DNA from: Oscheius onirici
Lineage: Eukaryota; Nematoda; Chromadorea; Rhabditida; Rhabditidae
Assembly: GCA_932521025.1 (NCBI GenBank)
Contig: OW051470.1
Location: forward strand, 5,876,501-5,940,500
Direction: 5' to 3'
DNA length: 64,000 nucleotides
Made by a program: the position numbers and the translations under genes. Of this stretch, positions 31,640 to 44,076 are shown piece after piece. Position 1 is the stretch's first letter. Every line of letters starts with the position of its first letter. Under the pieces are notes generated by a model. It worked only from the letters and a program-made list of their open reading frames with translations. It was not told where the DNA came from and ran no database searches.

Positions 31640-34391
31640 ATGGCCGTGGGACAGGATGCTGATTCAGTTTGGGTCGATCTTCAGGTTGGCTTGACCGATG
31701 TATTCGACAGAAATCCCATGCTACCAAAACGATATATGGAGCTTTACTCGTAAGTCTTTTTATGTTTGGTTATTGATCTTCAATTCAGGCACGTATTCAA
31801 TTTCTGCACACAAACCTCTTCCCTGAGTCCAGCAGGAACTCGTGGTAGCGTAAACAGTGCTCTCCGCTCCGGGAGAGTTCGTAACAATCCACAACAGAAT
31901 GGCAACCAGGCGAACATTTCGACTGATTTCATGGGAATTGAGCTTTACAACAAGCTAAAGCAGTTCATTGAAGTTCACGTCACTCAGATACTTGAGGTTT
32001 GTCGAAATTATCCAACCCTTACCGTTGTTGATCAGAAAGGAGACAATATGCGTGAAGAGGAGCTACTATCCTTCTACAACACGGAATGGGAGGACTTCCG
32101 GTTCTGTGCAAAGGTCGTAGATGGAATCTTCTCCTATCTGAACAGACATTGGATAAAGAGAGAAATGGATGAAGGGAATGAGACCATTTATGTGATTTAC
32201 ATCGTATGCTTTGAACAGTTTCCTCTAAGCTTAGGAATTTAGCTCTGTCTGGTCGTCTGGAGAGACACCCTCTTCCGCAAGATGAATGAACGGATCACAG
32301 ACGCTGCTCTCGAGCTTATCAAACAAGAGCGCGATGGTTTGATCATCAATCGGTCCCTTATCAAAGGCGTCCTCGAGTCCTATGGTATTCTTCCGCGCAA
32401 CTTAAAAGATGCAACAAAAATTTCCTAAAAAAAATTCAGTTGAACTCGGCCTCGATGAAAAGGATGATGGTGGTGACGGCAGCGGAAAGCGCTATGATGT
32501 CTACCGTGAACGATTTGAGAACAAGTTCCTGCAAACAACCGAAGACTACTACGGAATAGAAGCCAGTGAATTCATGAGAAACAATTCTCTGACAGAATAT
32601 ATGAAGAAGGTAGAGACGCGACTGGCAGAAGAGGCAGAACGCTGTTTGTACTACATTAATCGCCTCACCGAGACTAAACTTCTCAAGAGAGCCGAAAAGG
32701 TTTGGGTTTTTTTTTAAATGAATCAAGTATTTTTCCAGGTGCTCATCTCTAACCGCCTTAGTGCCTTCCAGCAGCAATTTGGAAATCTACTCGAAAACCG
32801 AATGGACGAAGATTTGGCTCGAATGTACAAGTTGTGCGAACGTGTCGATGAAGGTCTTGCGAATCTCCGAGTCGCCCTCGAACAGCATATCACTCGTGAA
32901 GGACTTGGTGCTATTGATCGTGTCGGAGAAAGTGCCAACACCGACCCGAAACTCTACGTGACCACGCTCCTCGAAGTTCATCAGCGCTACTCGAATCTCG
33001 TCGAACAGGCTTTCAAGAATGAGAGTGGATTCATCCAAGCCTTGGACAAGGCCGCCACCACCTTCATCAACAGAAATTCCGTGACAACCAAAGGAGATCA
33101 AGTCTCTATCAACAAGTCGCCGGATATGCTTGCCAAGTATTGCGATCAGCTTCTCAAAAAGACCAATCGAGCAATGGATGACAGTGCTCTTGAGCAGACT
33201 CTCAGTCACGTTGTACGTCTTTCTTTAGTTTTTCGTATCATATTTATTTTTTTAGATGATCGTCTTCAAGTATATTGAGGACAAAGACATCTTCTCCAAG
33301 ATCTACACCAAGTTTTTCAGCAAGCGCCTCATTTACGAGACCAGCGCCAGTGAAGAAGCTGAAGTCAGTTTCATTGGAAAGTTGAAGTCGTCTTGTGGCT
33401 TTGAGTACACTAGCCGGATGTCGAAAATGATAAGTGATATTCAGATCAGCAAGGTAAGATCCGCCGTTTGTTACCTGTCAAGATTCTCTCCAGGGTCTTA
33501 CCACTGATTTTCGCCAAGCCATGGGCTCTAAGAACGTCGAACTTCCGGATCTCAGCATCACGATAGCCAGCACAGGATCTTGGCCAGCTATGTCGCTATC
33601 GAATTTCCAACTGCCCGGAAAACTTGGCCAATGTATCGATCAGTTCAAGAAATTCTACGATGAGAAGCACAACGGAAGAAAGTTGACTTGGGTTCTCACA
33701 CAATCTCGCGGAGAGCTTTTCTGTAACGGATTTAAGCCTAAGAAGATTTTCATTGTTAGTTGAACAAGTAAAATGTTTCAATATCCATTTTCAGGTCACC
33801 ACATCGCAGATGGCTGTTTTGATGCTCTACAATGACTCTTTGACCTACACTGCCAAAGCGATTGTCGACAATCTGCAAATGGACAAGAAGATGGCCGCTC
33901 AAACCATCACCTCTCTCATCAAAAATAAAATCCTGATTGGTGATGAGCCAGATGCAAAAGGAGAGTACGACGACGAGAAAGAGTTCAAGCTCAACCAGGG
34001 GTACACCAACAACAAATACAAGGTAAATTACATACGTTTACGCCTAATCTACTTTTTAGGTTGACCTCTCAAAGGCCGTTATGCGAGCAGATCCGCGACA
34101 GGAGAACCTCGAGATCACGAGAAATGTAGATGAAGATCGCAAGAGTGTCATTAACGCCTGTATCGTGAGAATCATGAAGATGAGGAAGAGTCTCTCCCAT
34201 CAATTGCTCTTGGCCGAAGTATTTCAGTTCCTTCTAAACTGTTACATTGTTTTATTTAGGTCCTGCAACAGTTGTCTACACGCTTCAAGCCCAAGGTCGA
34301 CCTGGTCAAGCGCTGTATCGGCCAGCTGATCGAAAAAGAATACATCAAGAGAAGCGAGGAGCAGCGTGACCTCTACGAGTATATTGCCTAA
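31640..34391 (+). CDS. cul-1: cullin-1, scaffold of SCF ubiquitin ligases
   Basis: Scaffold that bridges SKP1/F-box substrate receptors to the RBX1 RING and E2. Exons: 31640-31749, 31789-32203, 32243-32384, 32440-32699, 32739-33212, 33256-33453, 33494-33754, 33795-34022, 34060-34218, 34260-34391; 792 residues, near human CUL1. N-terminal cullin repeats (YMELYSHVFNFCT, GIELYNKLKQFIEVHV), the cullin homology domain (IFSKIYTKFFSKRLI, then SRMSKMISDIQISK) and the C-terminal winged-helix with the neddylation site (IVRIMKMRKSLSHQLLLAEV, Lys in the RIMK context) are all present, ending YEYIA as CUL1 does. The insert with VNSALRSGRVRNNPQQNG fits the CUL1 subgroup. ATG is one base after TTTCAG. AATAAA near 34705. 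Confidence 0.96.
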
Positions 34392-34778
34392 ATCACAAGC
34401 AGCAGTCATCATAATTTTCTCGGTTAATGTATATAATCTCGTTGATACTCTCCCTTTTCGTACTGCTCTGGTGATATTCAAGTCTTATACTGGTGCCTCA
34501 ACCATCTCCTCTCTCCCCGTGTGTGTCACATCTGTTGGCCCCTCAGCTGTTGCTGCTGCCAAATGTCGTAGTAGCGCGTGCTCAGCACTCCTTCCCTAAG
34601 TTTGTACCATTTCTAAATCAATCAATTTTAACGTATTTAATCTCGGTTTATGTGTTTTAGCGTGTTTGTCCCTACGAGGTTTTGACCATATTTCTCTTGT
34701 GTCAATAAATGACCGTGGTTATTCTTTCATTCTGTTTCGGGGTCTCCCTAGAATACAAACCAGAAAAGATAGTCCAAA

Positions 34779-36660
34779 ATGAAATCTGTTCAGATGTGGT
34801 CCTTATTTCTCCTCGTTTCCCACCCGGCCTCAGCTTTGTTCCCAGGAAGAGCTCCCGACGAAGGAGATATCCGTCATCTCTATCCCATCTGCTCAATAGC
34901 AGTAAATTTAATTCTAATTTCAAACCGAACTTTATCAGATTGGGCTGACGGATCATGCCCATATTCTCCCGTATCTTCTCGGAACTTTGGAAAATCTAGA
35001 GTATCCGAAGAGTCGAGTTCATCTTGAAATACACTTTTTGGGCAAAGAAGACACTACGAGAGAGCAAGTTCACTGGTGAGTGAAATTTAACCAACTAACC
35101 AAACTGCCCCAGGTGGAAATCGACAGTTAGCAGTCTATTTTCGTCTGTGAACATTGTTGAAGACGCTGAAAACTGGGGAGAAATGGCTCTTCGGAATGCT
35201 CGACTGAAAAAATCTTCAAAAGTTTTGATAACAACTGGAAACAACTTGATAAGGAACGAGAAGATCTTACAGGTTTGATTACCGCAAAATGAATAACTGA
35301 ACTAAACAGGACCTCTCGTCAGAGATGGAGCATGTGGTAGTTGTGGCTCTGATGGGAGCAGCTGGACGGGAAGAACCGGTAAACATCGACGATGCTCCAG
35401 AAGGCGAAGAAGCCAGAATAGAAGTAGGTTTCTATTACGAAACAGATATGATGTTCTAGATCTTTGCGGCACACTTCCCAATGCTCATACAACTATCGCA
35501 GATGGACAGTTCCTATCTGACTTTCGACTCGCAGAATTTGCCAAACTTCAAAGGAAGCGACGAGTGTTTGGATGTGAGTTAAACATTGACAAACAGGCTA
35601 TTAGCTCAGGTTTTCTATGAATCTGCCCGTAGAATGGGCGTCAAAATTTATCTGGATTCTGAACATTATCATGGGGTCTACTTCAGCGATTTACTCGACT
35701 TGCCACATCAGAGAAGACTTGTGAGTCTGAGAATCTTCTGGAAAATGGATTCAGGTCCGTTATCATCTATGTGATCTGATTGCTGACGATGCTGCTTTCC
35801 CAATTTACTCGAGAACAGTCAGACCCTGGACCCCCGATGCAGATCATTGGAACGTTGACAGAATCTACTTGATCAATCTGAAAAGACGTCCGGACAGACT
35901 GAAGAAAATGGCCAAAATTTTCCAGGTTTTGGGAATTGACTACACTCTTTTGGAAGCAACTGATGGCCATAACCTATCCTCCGCTGTAAAAATCACTCCC
36001 ATCCCGGGTTATGAAGATCCAATCACGAAAAGACCTCTCAAGACTGGAGAAATCGGGTGTTTCCTCAGTCATCACAGGATTTGGAAAGAAGTTGTTGTCG
36101 AGAAGCTGAAGAGAGTCATCGTGTTCGAAGACGATCTCCGGTTTTCGATAGACGGAATGGAAAGAGTCAAGGAAGTTCTGGAGGACTTGGATGTTTCCAA
36201 TAGAGACTGGGATCTGATCTATTTGGGCAGAAAGAAGATGGATACCGATGAGGTGAATACTTATGAGAGTCAAAAGAAGATAGTTTTAGGACCAATGGAT
36301 TCCTGCTCACAGGCATTTGAGTACAGTTGGGTATTCATATTGGACACTCGGTTATCTGTTGAGTTATTCCGGAGCAGAGAAATTGCTAGCACCGAAGCCG
36401 TTGGATAGACTAGTTCCAGTGGACGAATATCTTCCCATCATGTTCGATAGACATCCAAAACAGGTCTGACAAGGTGAACTCTAGAGAAAAGTTTTTTTCA
36501 GAACTGGATGACTCACTTCCCCGTCCGTAACCTCGATGCCTATACTATCTATCCTCTGGTGGTCTTTCCGCAAAAATATACTCACGACGTAGGATATGTG
36601 ACTGATACGGAGAACTCTTCTTTTTTCAATCTCTCTGCTCCTTTAAAGGACGAACTCTAA
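34779..36660 (+). CDS. GT25 procollagen galactosyltransferase, ER-retained
   Basis: Adds galactose to hydroxylysine of collagens in the ER (COLGALT family). Exons: 34779-34901, 34939-35075, 35113-35272, 35310-35423, 35460-35573, 35610-35720, 35755-36252, 36290-36463, 36502-36660; 529 residues. It starts with a signal peptide (MKSVQMWSLFLLVSHPASA). The GT25 domain is clear: NVDRIYLINLKRRPDRLKKM, GEIGCFLSHHRIWKEVV, VFEDDLRF, WDLIYLGRKKM, GYSYWTLGYLLSYSGAEKLL, LVPVDEYLPIMFDRHP. It ends in KDEL, an ER-retrieval signal matching the RDEL of human COLGALT1. The frame appears broken at 36253 unless a 37-nt intron (36253-36289) is removed; with it the family match is continuous. The poly(A) signal AATAAA at 36828 is 18 nt before the next ATG. 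Confidence 0.92.
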
Positions 36661-36845
36661 CTTATTTTTGTTACGCTTTATCTCTTTCACGAGTCTCTCA
36701 CTTGCCTTAAATCTCTCCTGGTGCATAATCAAGCTTTACTCTCTTGCCATAATGAACTCTTTGTGAAAGCGTGCTTCTTCCAAACTCTGGTTTTCCCAGA
36801 AAATACTTGACAAGTCAAGAGTTATTCAATAAAAGCACTTTTGTT

Positions 36846-37904
36846 ATGGGATGTGCTTGGTCTTCGGGCGTAGATCTTTCTGGAGATGGCGTGAGGATAC
36901 ATATATCAGAGCTGCTCGCTGAAGGAGGATTCAGTCAAGTCTTTCTCTGTGAAGATGTCGACAGTCGGGAGAAGTACGCCGTCAAAAAGATACAGATAAC
37001 TCAGCCGGCAGACGAAGCCAAGGTCCGATTTGAGGTTCGATTTATGTTTTAAACCTTTTTTTTTGTTTAGGCGGAACAGCACAAATTAGCCGAGAAGTCA
37101 TCGAACATTGTGCCTCTGTTGGCTCTGATCGAATTGGACTCTTTCCTGCATCTCGTCTTTCCCTTCTACAGTCATGGAACTGTCGCGGATATGCTGCTCA
37201 AGAGGAGGAAAAACAATGAATATCTGCGACAGTCTCAGGTAAGAACATCTATTTGTTCGAAAACAAAGTCATTGTAGGTGGTCAAGTACACGCTCGACCT
37301 GTGTTCTGCACTGTCAGTTGTCCATTCTCACGGTGTGGCTCATAGAGACCTCAAGACGGCCAATCTGATAATCGACGAGATGGGATCCGCTCTTCTGATG
37401 GATTTCGGATCGGTCATGAAGATTCCTCTGGTGATCGGGGATGCGAAGACGCGACAGAAGATGATCGACGACTGTGCCGAGAACTGCAGTATGCCCTACA
37501 GAGCTCCGGAACTATTCTCCTGTGACATCGGAACAGTCATTGACGAGAAGGCTGATCTATGGGTTTTTTCTTACTTTCTTTGAATTATTCGCGAACCTTC
37601 AGTCGTTGGGATGTTGCATCTACGCTCTGTGCTATTTCGTCTCGCCTTTCGAACTCGCCTACGAGAGAGGAGACAGTGTTGCCTTGGCCTCTCAATCTCC
37701 TCACAAAATCAATTATTCGACCGATGCTCCGTATGTTTCCTGTTTTTTTTGCAGAAGAAAAAACAATTCAGATACGACAATCAATTGAAAGACGTCATCC
37801 GAAAAATTCTCAAGGCTGAACCAAAAGAACGGATGCCGTTGGACGAGATCAAAGCAGCTGTGGAAAATTTGGCCACGATCGACGGGAATGTACAGGTTGT
37901 CTGA
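36846..37904 (+). CDS. STK16-type NAK-family kinase
   Basis: Membrane-associated Ser/Thr kinase of the STK16/MPSK1 group, linked to Golgi and secretory traffic. Exons: 36846-37034, 37071-37238, 37278-37562, 37603-37730, 37772-37904; 300 residues (human 305). MGCA at the N-terminus suits myristoylation plus palmitoylation. Kinase motifs: EGGFSQVFL, AVKK, HRDLKTANL, MDFGS in place of DFG-Leu (as in STK16), MPYRAPELF, DLWSLGCCIYAL, then PFELAYERGDSVALA, which is diagnostic for STK16. The last intron is 41 nt with a mid-intron CAG that would leave only 24 nt if used. It follows the galactosyltransferase by 185 bp on the same strand; co-transcription is possible. Confidence 0.93.
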
Positions 37905-38741
37905 CTGGTAAAAGAGCTTTTACATCATAATAAACTCACTTTCTTCCAAACTGTTCAGTTTCCATTCATCTGAAAAGAGGTGAAACACGCTAGGTTGTCG
38001 CACGAGATTCTCATCCTAGCAAACTCTTGCAGTTCAGATAAAATTCGGTCCCTGAATCACATCAGTCTGCTTGGATTCTTTTCTGAACAGAAAACAAGTT
38101 CATTTTTATCGCTCATTCCACTGGTCAGTAAAAAACTCTAACCCAACATATGCTATTCGCAACTTGTATACTGGATGCAGATAGTAGTAGACGATAAGCC
38201 CCGACTGGTAGTCATCGGTCGGTCTGTTGACTTTTAAAGTCCGAAGGTTATGATGTCAGCTGTTTACTATTGTCCTCATCATTCGTTTCTATTTGAATTT
38301 CTCTGTTATTCGATGATGTTATTCTCCTCAGAACGTCATTCGGCCGTTTAGATCTTGTCTCCTCTCGTTTCGAAAACAGAAATGTTAGAGAAAGTCTACC
38401 TTCATATTATCTAGACTACTGTCTGTCTGTGGCTGACTCTGTCTGTTTCTTCCGTGGCCACGAGAATCGTCGTAGCAAGTCAAAAGTTGTCAGGATTAGA
38501 TAGCAAGGCACTTCGAACTTGGAGTTTTACAGACTTTGGTTTCTATTGTTTTAGAGTCAAATAGAAAGTTTTAGAACACGGTAAAGATCAGTCAAAATAA
38601 ATTACGACCCCGCCAGGCGACGAAGTCGTCTGGTGAGCATTGTTTTCCTATCGCGTCCATGAAGCGCGAGATAGATATCGATTCTGTTTTTGGCAGCCTT
38701 ACCCGCTATTTCTTTTCTGTATAAACATACTTTAGTTTACA
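37905..38741. other. intergenic region
   Basis: Holds the STK16 3' end (AATAAA near 37930) and the upstream region of the eak-7-like gene, ending with a CTTTAG acceptor at 38731-38735. A short palindrome, CCAGGCGACGAAGTCGTCTGG, is at about 38613-38633. Nothing else recognised. Confidence 0.5.
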
Positions 38742-40343
38742 ATGGGAAACAAAGAATCGCATCATCATCACAGCCAGGAGAAAAAGTCGTCAAAGAGAGA
38801 CGAGAAAATAACCGAGGCCTTCGGCAGATTGACTTCCAATGAAGAATTGGTCTTTGAAGATCTCAAGGTGGTTTGAAATAATATTGTTCTCAATCGAAAG
38901 TTCAGTACACTTTTGGGGAAGAACTGGCCGTTTGTCTATGGGACTATTTGTCAGCAGATAATGGAAAAGGTCATGGCATAACTGTGGATGAGTTTGAAAA
39001 GAAGGCTCATCCTCTGTTGGGAGAGAACAGCAGTTTCTACACTTCCAGTAAGTTTTTGTCGTTTTGGAAGAAACAATGTTTTCTCCCAGTTTTGAAGCCG
39101 GAGAAGACTTTGATCAAAGTCTGTTCCGAGTCTGCCGGAGTGGTTACGAGCGATGCCGACGAACATTTCAGGAAAACTCTCGAGGAAGATCTAGTCAGTT
39201 TGCGTATCCAATTTGTACTGGCTTCAGAAAAAGAAAAAGGAACATCTGGACATCCATGCCTGGGTCAATCAAGAAGCACCGAGACTCTGCGAGGGAGTTC
39301 AGTTTCTTGTTCAGGAGAAACTTTGTGACTATAAGAGAGTAAGTAGTCAAAAAGAATATTTTATCCGAAGAGTTCAGATCTATTACGTGTACGAATCGAA
39401 CATTTTGACGCCCCTGGAAATGTGGTTTGTTAAGTGTTCTCTTCCAGTCATTTACTTTCCAAAGGTGAGAGAACATGAACTTATAAGAAGTGATAGTATA
39501 GGTGATACCGGGAGACACATCCAAGTGGACGTCTCTATACAGTTCAGCTAATGATGGAATCAGTATTAACCGGTTCGATGCGAATGTCATCGATTATCGT
39601 GGTCCCACGGTCGCAATTTTCCAGATGCAGGATAAGAGCAAATTCATTCTGGCATCCGATCAAGAATGGAGGTGACCCCCTTTCAATCCTCTTGACGAAC
39701 CCATTTCAGACACAGCGGTAATCGATTCGGAGGCGTAAACGCAATGTTTATGGAGGTGTATCCGAGGATTATGAGGATACAAGACTGTACCAACTCGATT
39801 TACTGTAACTTCAAGATGAGAGCCGCGTCGATGGGACTTTCCTTCAAAGAAATCATGCAAATCGACAAGGATATGTCGAATGTGGAGGCGATTGAAGTGA
39901 GAAAAAGCCATTCTTCGTTGAGTACATTTTGTAGGTCTGGGGCTGTTCAAGTTCCGATACTCTGAACGAACTGAAGAAGTTGAAGGACTGGCAGGGCCAA
40001 CAGGCGGAGCGAAATAAGAAAGTACCTCTTCCGGGCAACTGGGACGACAATCCAGATAAAGTAGGTTCAAAAGTATAAAACTCGAAATACCCTTCACTGC
40101 GGAACACTTATGTACGGATTTAGGCTGCCTAGCAGCCAATATTTCAAACTTCACCCGGTACGATTAGTTATTAGGCATTCCAAATGTGTACATAAGCAGA
40201 AGAATGCGAAGAGTATTCCAGGTTTCTGTATGTGCATTTTGTTCTTTCAGACAATCTTGCAACTTGCTGGCCACAATTTCTCAAATGAGAAACAGTTGAT
40301 GGAGATGGAGGCCAAACGGAGACAAGAAAGTCAAGGACAATAG
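38742..40343 (+). CDS. eak-7: EAK-7/mEAK7 TLDc-domain protein
   Basis: Lysosome- or plasma-membrane-linked TLDc protein; C. elegans EAK-7 acts with AKT-1 to restrain DAF-16, and mammalian mEAK7 acts in mTOR signalling. Exons: 38742-38867, 38906-39047, 39090-39193, 39228-39338, 39378-39464, 39502-39671, 39710-39896, 39935-40060, 40251-40343; 381 residues. MGNKES at the start suits N-myristoylation. The TLDc core is visible: TSLYSSANDGISINRFDANV, RGPTVAIFQMQDKSKFILAS, GNRFGGVNAMFMEVYPRI, FKMRAASMGLSF, then VWGCSS and ILQLAGHNFS near the end. It is shorter than human mEAK7 (about 456), mainly in the N-terminal half. One intron is only 34 nt (39194-39227); the last (190 nt) is the longest. Confidence 0.85.
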
Positions 40344-40732
40344 ACTACTGGAATTAACAAAATAACTAATAATAAACCCTTTTCTGAACGAGTGTCCCCT
40401 GTGTGGTTCCAGTGAATTGGAGTTGCGCCGCCTACGCAAAAATATGTACGCAGTTTTGCGTCAGCCAAGAAAAGTGGCTGAAATGGTCGTCGATCAACTG
40501 GTCCTCCGCTTCTTCTTTTTTTATTTTTTTTCTCCCCGTTTTTTAATTTTCTTGTAAAATAGCTGTTCTTTTTCATTAAAAGCGTCGCTTACCTTTTGTG
40601 AAAAAGCGGACGAAGTTATCACTCCTCATAAAAAGCTGTTTCGAAATGCTGGTCATTTCGCTAAACGTTTAGTTTCTCTAAGACCCATTTTCATCGTAGA
40701 GTCGTTTTCATAAACTAAACATCTTCGATTCA
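40344..40732. other. intergenic region
   Basis: AATAAA near 40370 ends the eak-7-like gene. The rest shows no recognised coding or RNA feature. Confidence 0.5.
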
Positions 40733-41627
40733 CCCAGGCTCTATTTGCTGTGCCGCACCGCAGAATTCAGTGCTCCGATCTAGATGCGCGCCGCGCCGCA
40801 GGATTCAGCGCTGGCCACAGAGGCGCGCCGCGCCGCAAAGGAATTTAAGAAACAAAATAGGTTTTTGCATTTTTAATTGCTTTATACTAATTTTTTCGAC
40901 TTCTAGGTCGTTTTAATCGATTCAGCGTGAAAAAATACCCTAGAAAGGTCTCCTCCGGCAAAAAATTGAAGAGAAAACCCTTAGAAAGAGGCAAAATGAT
41001 TGAAAAACTGTGTATTCTTCCACTTCTCCATGTTTTCACCTCAAATTTAGATCTTTCTAGGGTATTTTTTCACGCTGAATCGATTAAAACGACCTAGAAG
41101 TCGGAAAAATAAGTATAAAGCATTTAAAAATGCAAAAACCTATTTTGGTTGTACTGCAGTAGGCGCCTCCCTTCGTGCAAACAATCGTAAACTTGCGTTT
41201 TCACCATTTTTCTTCTATTATTCCCATTTATAACCAAGTTTATCGAATTCAGCGTGTAAAGTAACCACCATGACGTGTGAGTTAGTCGAAAATATCACGA
41301 AGCCGACGCTTGCTTTATATAAGCCGTCCTCGAACACTTGTCTTTCATTTCTGGCTATTTTCGACCAATTTCTACATCTAGAGGGCTGGTTTACACGCTA
41401 AATTCATTTAACACGCTTAAAAATGTGAAAAAAGAAAGGAAAATGGTGAAAAACGCAATTTCAGGCCAGTTTGGGAATTCGCGCCAAAAATGTTTGAACG
41501 AAGGGAGGTGCCTACTGCAGAACAACCCCTATTTTGTTTCTCAAATTCCTCTGCGGCGCGGCGCGCCTGTTTGACCAGCGCTGAATCCTGCGGCGCTGCG
41601 CCGCAAAATCAACAAGCCTGGATACAC
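40733..41627. mobile_element. 0.9-kb foldback with several nested inverted repeats
   Basis: Three inverted pairs are visible. The outer pair (about 40733-40865 and 41490-41627) carries the GCGCGCC and GGATTCAGCGCTGG modules and CAGGCTC/AAGCCTGG ends. A second pair (about 40848-40960 and 41050-41150) is almost perfect, including ACCTAGAAGTCG and ACGCTGAATCGATTAAAACG. A third (about 41195-41275 and 41385-41475) is weaker. Modules are shared with 20618-20760 and the Merlin-like element, so this is probably a non-autonomous relative. No coding sequence. Confidence 0.7.
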
Positions 41628-41740
41628 CTCTTCTCACTTGCAAGCTTTTGTACAGTATTCCGAACAAATTTACAGAATTGGTATTTTTTGACTTCTAGTC
41701 TTCTAAAACGTGCTGATTTTCTCCGCATAATAAGTCTGAA

Positions 41741-44076
41741 ATGGATAAGTGAGTTATTTGTTCGTTATTATTGAACAAATTATGGTTTTAGTGTTCTTTT
41801 TTACCTTACAAATGTATTTTTTCAGTGATATTTCGTCTATTCCTATGCCAGCGATGAATGATCCTCCGGCTCCGTCAGTTGCTGGAAATCCCGAAGCTTG
41901 GCAAAGGGCACAACAAGCTCTACAAAAGGTATACTAGAAGAATGGATATTTCCTATCAATGAACTTGTTCAGGTCGCTCCAAACAAGCTCCCGGGATGGT
42001 ATTCTACTCCTCAGCCTTCAGCTCCTTCCTGCTACCCCTGGTTGGCTCAACAATTTTACGGTACGCCTGGTGCTCCTCCTTCTCTTCCTTACCAAACGAT
42101 GTCTCATTCATACGGAGCTGTTCCTCCCCAGTACAGTCAGGGTCCGCCATATCAACAACAGCAAAAACAGTGGAACCAGAACAAATTTCAAGGAAATAAC
42201 TGGCAAAAGCAACAACAATGGAACAAGCAGACCGGAGGAAACATGCAGCCCGTTGGGCAAGCGAAGTTTCAACCGTTCGCGCTTGGAAATAACGCGCAAA
42301 TATTGCCCGGCAATTTGAATTCGACTTTCGTCCCCGCTAAGAATGGCAGATACATGCCGCCACCTGGTACAGGAGCTCTGCCCGATAGTGCAAAGTGAGT
42401 TTCTTGCATCGTAATTTTTGGTTTCAGCTATGTTTATACTAATCGAAAGTTTTCAGACGTTGGGTTCAACGTGCCTACGAGGCCTGCCAGGATGCGGAAG
42501 ATAGGCAGAAGACACAAGAGTATATCCAGAAGCGTTTGAAACCTTTGTGTGATGCTGGCACGGTGAATGCGGTTCCATGGGACAGAGAGCCTCTGCCCAG
42601 TGAACGAAATTATGTTGTTCCTGGTGGAATGTGGACACCGGCAGCGGAAATCCGTGCCAAGTTTTCCCATAACACCTCGACTAAGCAGCAGCCGTATCAG
42701 AGAGGCGGTCCTTCCCGTAACGGGAAACGTAGTCCAAGCCCTTCGAACGATAGCTCTACCAAGAGAGGGCGTCGAAGTTCGAGTCTTGAGTCTTTCATCG
42801 AGATAAAGGTGGAAAAGGGGCCCCTGCCTTGATTTCTATTTCAATTTTTTTATACCAAACATCATTTTCATAATTGCTTTCTTACAGAGTTCCACTTCAT
42901 CGACATCAGTTGGTAAGAAGAAGACCAAAGCTCAGAAGAAGCAGGACAGAAAACTGAAGCAGATGCAAGATCAGAAGAACCAGAACAAGTGGTCTATTGA
43001 AACCGATGCCAACCGGAAACAGGAAAGAGCCCGCCGATTTGCTGAGGACACTGCTCGCGCCGTTCAAGCATCTACCGTTCGACCTGTAAGAGTCCGTCTT
43101 GTTCGAGGAACTTGTCAGAACATTGAGAAAAGCTTCTTCAGGCTCACAGCTGTAGTTTTCCTTTTTAACACCAACTTATGATTTTTGTAGGCCCCAGATC
43201 CTAGTCAGGTAAGACCGCTGGAGATTTTGAGGCTGTCGTTGGACAATGTGAAGCAGAAGTATATAAAGAAGGCCGAGTATCGTTATCTCTCGGATCAGCT
43301 ACGATCTATCAGGTTGTTAAAGCTCTAATTTTTATCGACATCTTTCAGACAAGATCTTACGGTTCAGCGTATACGGAATGCTTTCACTGTTCAGGTTTAT
43401 GAGATCAACGCCAGAATCTCCCTCGAAAACAAAGACAGAGAAGAGTTCAACAAGGTAATTTCCACTATTTCAATATGGCTATAACTTCTTTTAGTGTCAA
43501 AGTCAGTTGAAGCTGTTATATTCTGAGATCGAAGATTGTCCCAATCAAGCCGAGTTTGTAGCTTATCGATTATTGTATTATATCGCGATGGACAATTCTC
43601 TCGATATTAGTACTCTTCTGAAAGGTAAGGTGTTTTCTTGAAGCTTATCAGTATTCAGGCCTTACTCCGGAAATGCATGAAAACAAATGCATCGTCTTCG
43701 CTCAGAAAGTTCGACAAGCAGTCAGTCAAAACAATTACGTTAAACTTTTCAGATTGTTTGATGTGGGTTTCTTTGCCATTTTCTGGTTTAACTCCAAGTT
43801 TAAGAAACCTCCGTACATGTGTGGCTTTTTGATGGACCTTTTTGTTGAACGCGAGAGGAAAAGAGCACTAAAGACAATGTTCCAAGGGTATGTTTTGGTT
43901 GTCGGTTTTCTAATTTATTCTGTTTCAGGTACCGACCGAATATTTCAGTCAAAACAGCAGCTGGATTTCTTTCCATGCAAGAAGACGAGTTGTCTGACTT
44001 TCTTGCAGAACTGAAACTAGATGTCGGCGATGATGGCCTCTTGGATTGTCGTGTCCTCGCTGCGAAGAACTTTTAA
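41741..44076 (+). CDS. LENG8-like SAC3/GANP-domain protein
   Basis: SAC3-domain proteins of the LENG8/GANP group act in mRNA processing and export. Exons: 41741-41748, 41826-41928, 41973-42394, 42457-42808, 42888-43085, 43191-43312, 43349-43454, 43495-43624, 43659-43762, 43805-43887, 43929-44076; 591 residues. The N-terminal half is low complexity (Pro, Gln, Tyr: [20 protein letters not shown]) followed by basic, Ser-rich RS-like sequence ([27 protein letters not shown]). The SAC3 domain starts at [20 protein letters not shown] and has [49 protein letters not shown] and [19 protein letters not shown] removed a 42-nt in-frame intron (43763-43804) because the family has no insert there. Confidence 0.9.

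Noticed and set aside
36253-36410. Apparent frameshift near the end of the galactosyltransferase
   Set aside because: A 37-nt intron (36253-36289) restores the conserved GYSYWTLGYLLS segment; no mutation is needed.
37731-37754. 24-nt intron in the STK16 gene
   Set aside because: Too short; using the next CAG gives a normal 41-nt intron and the correct frame.
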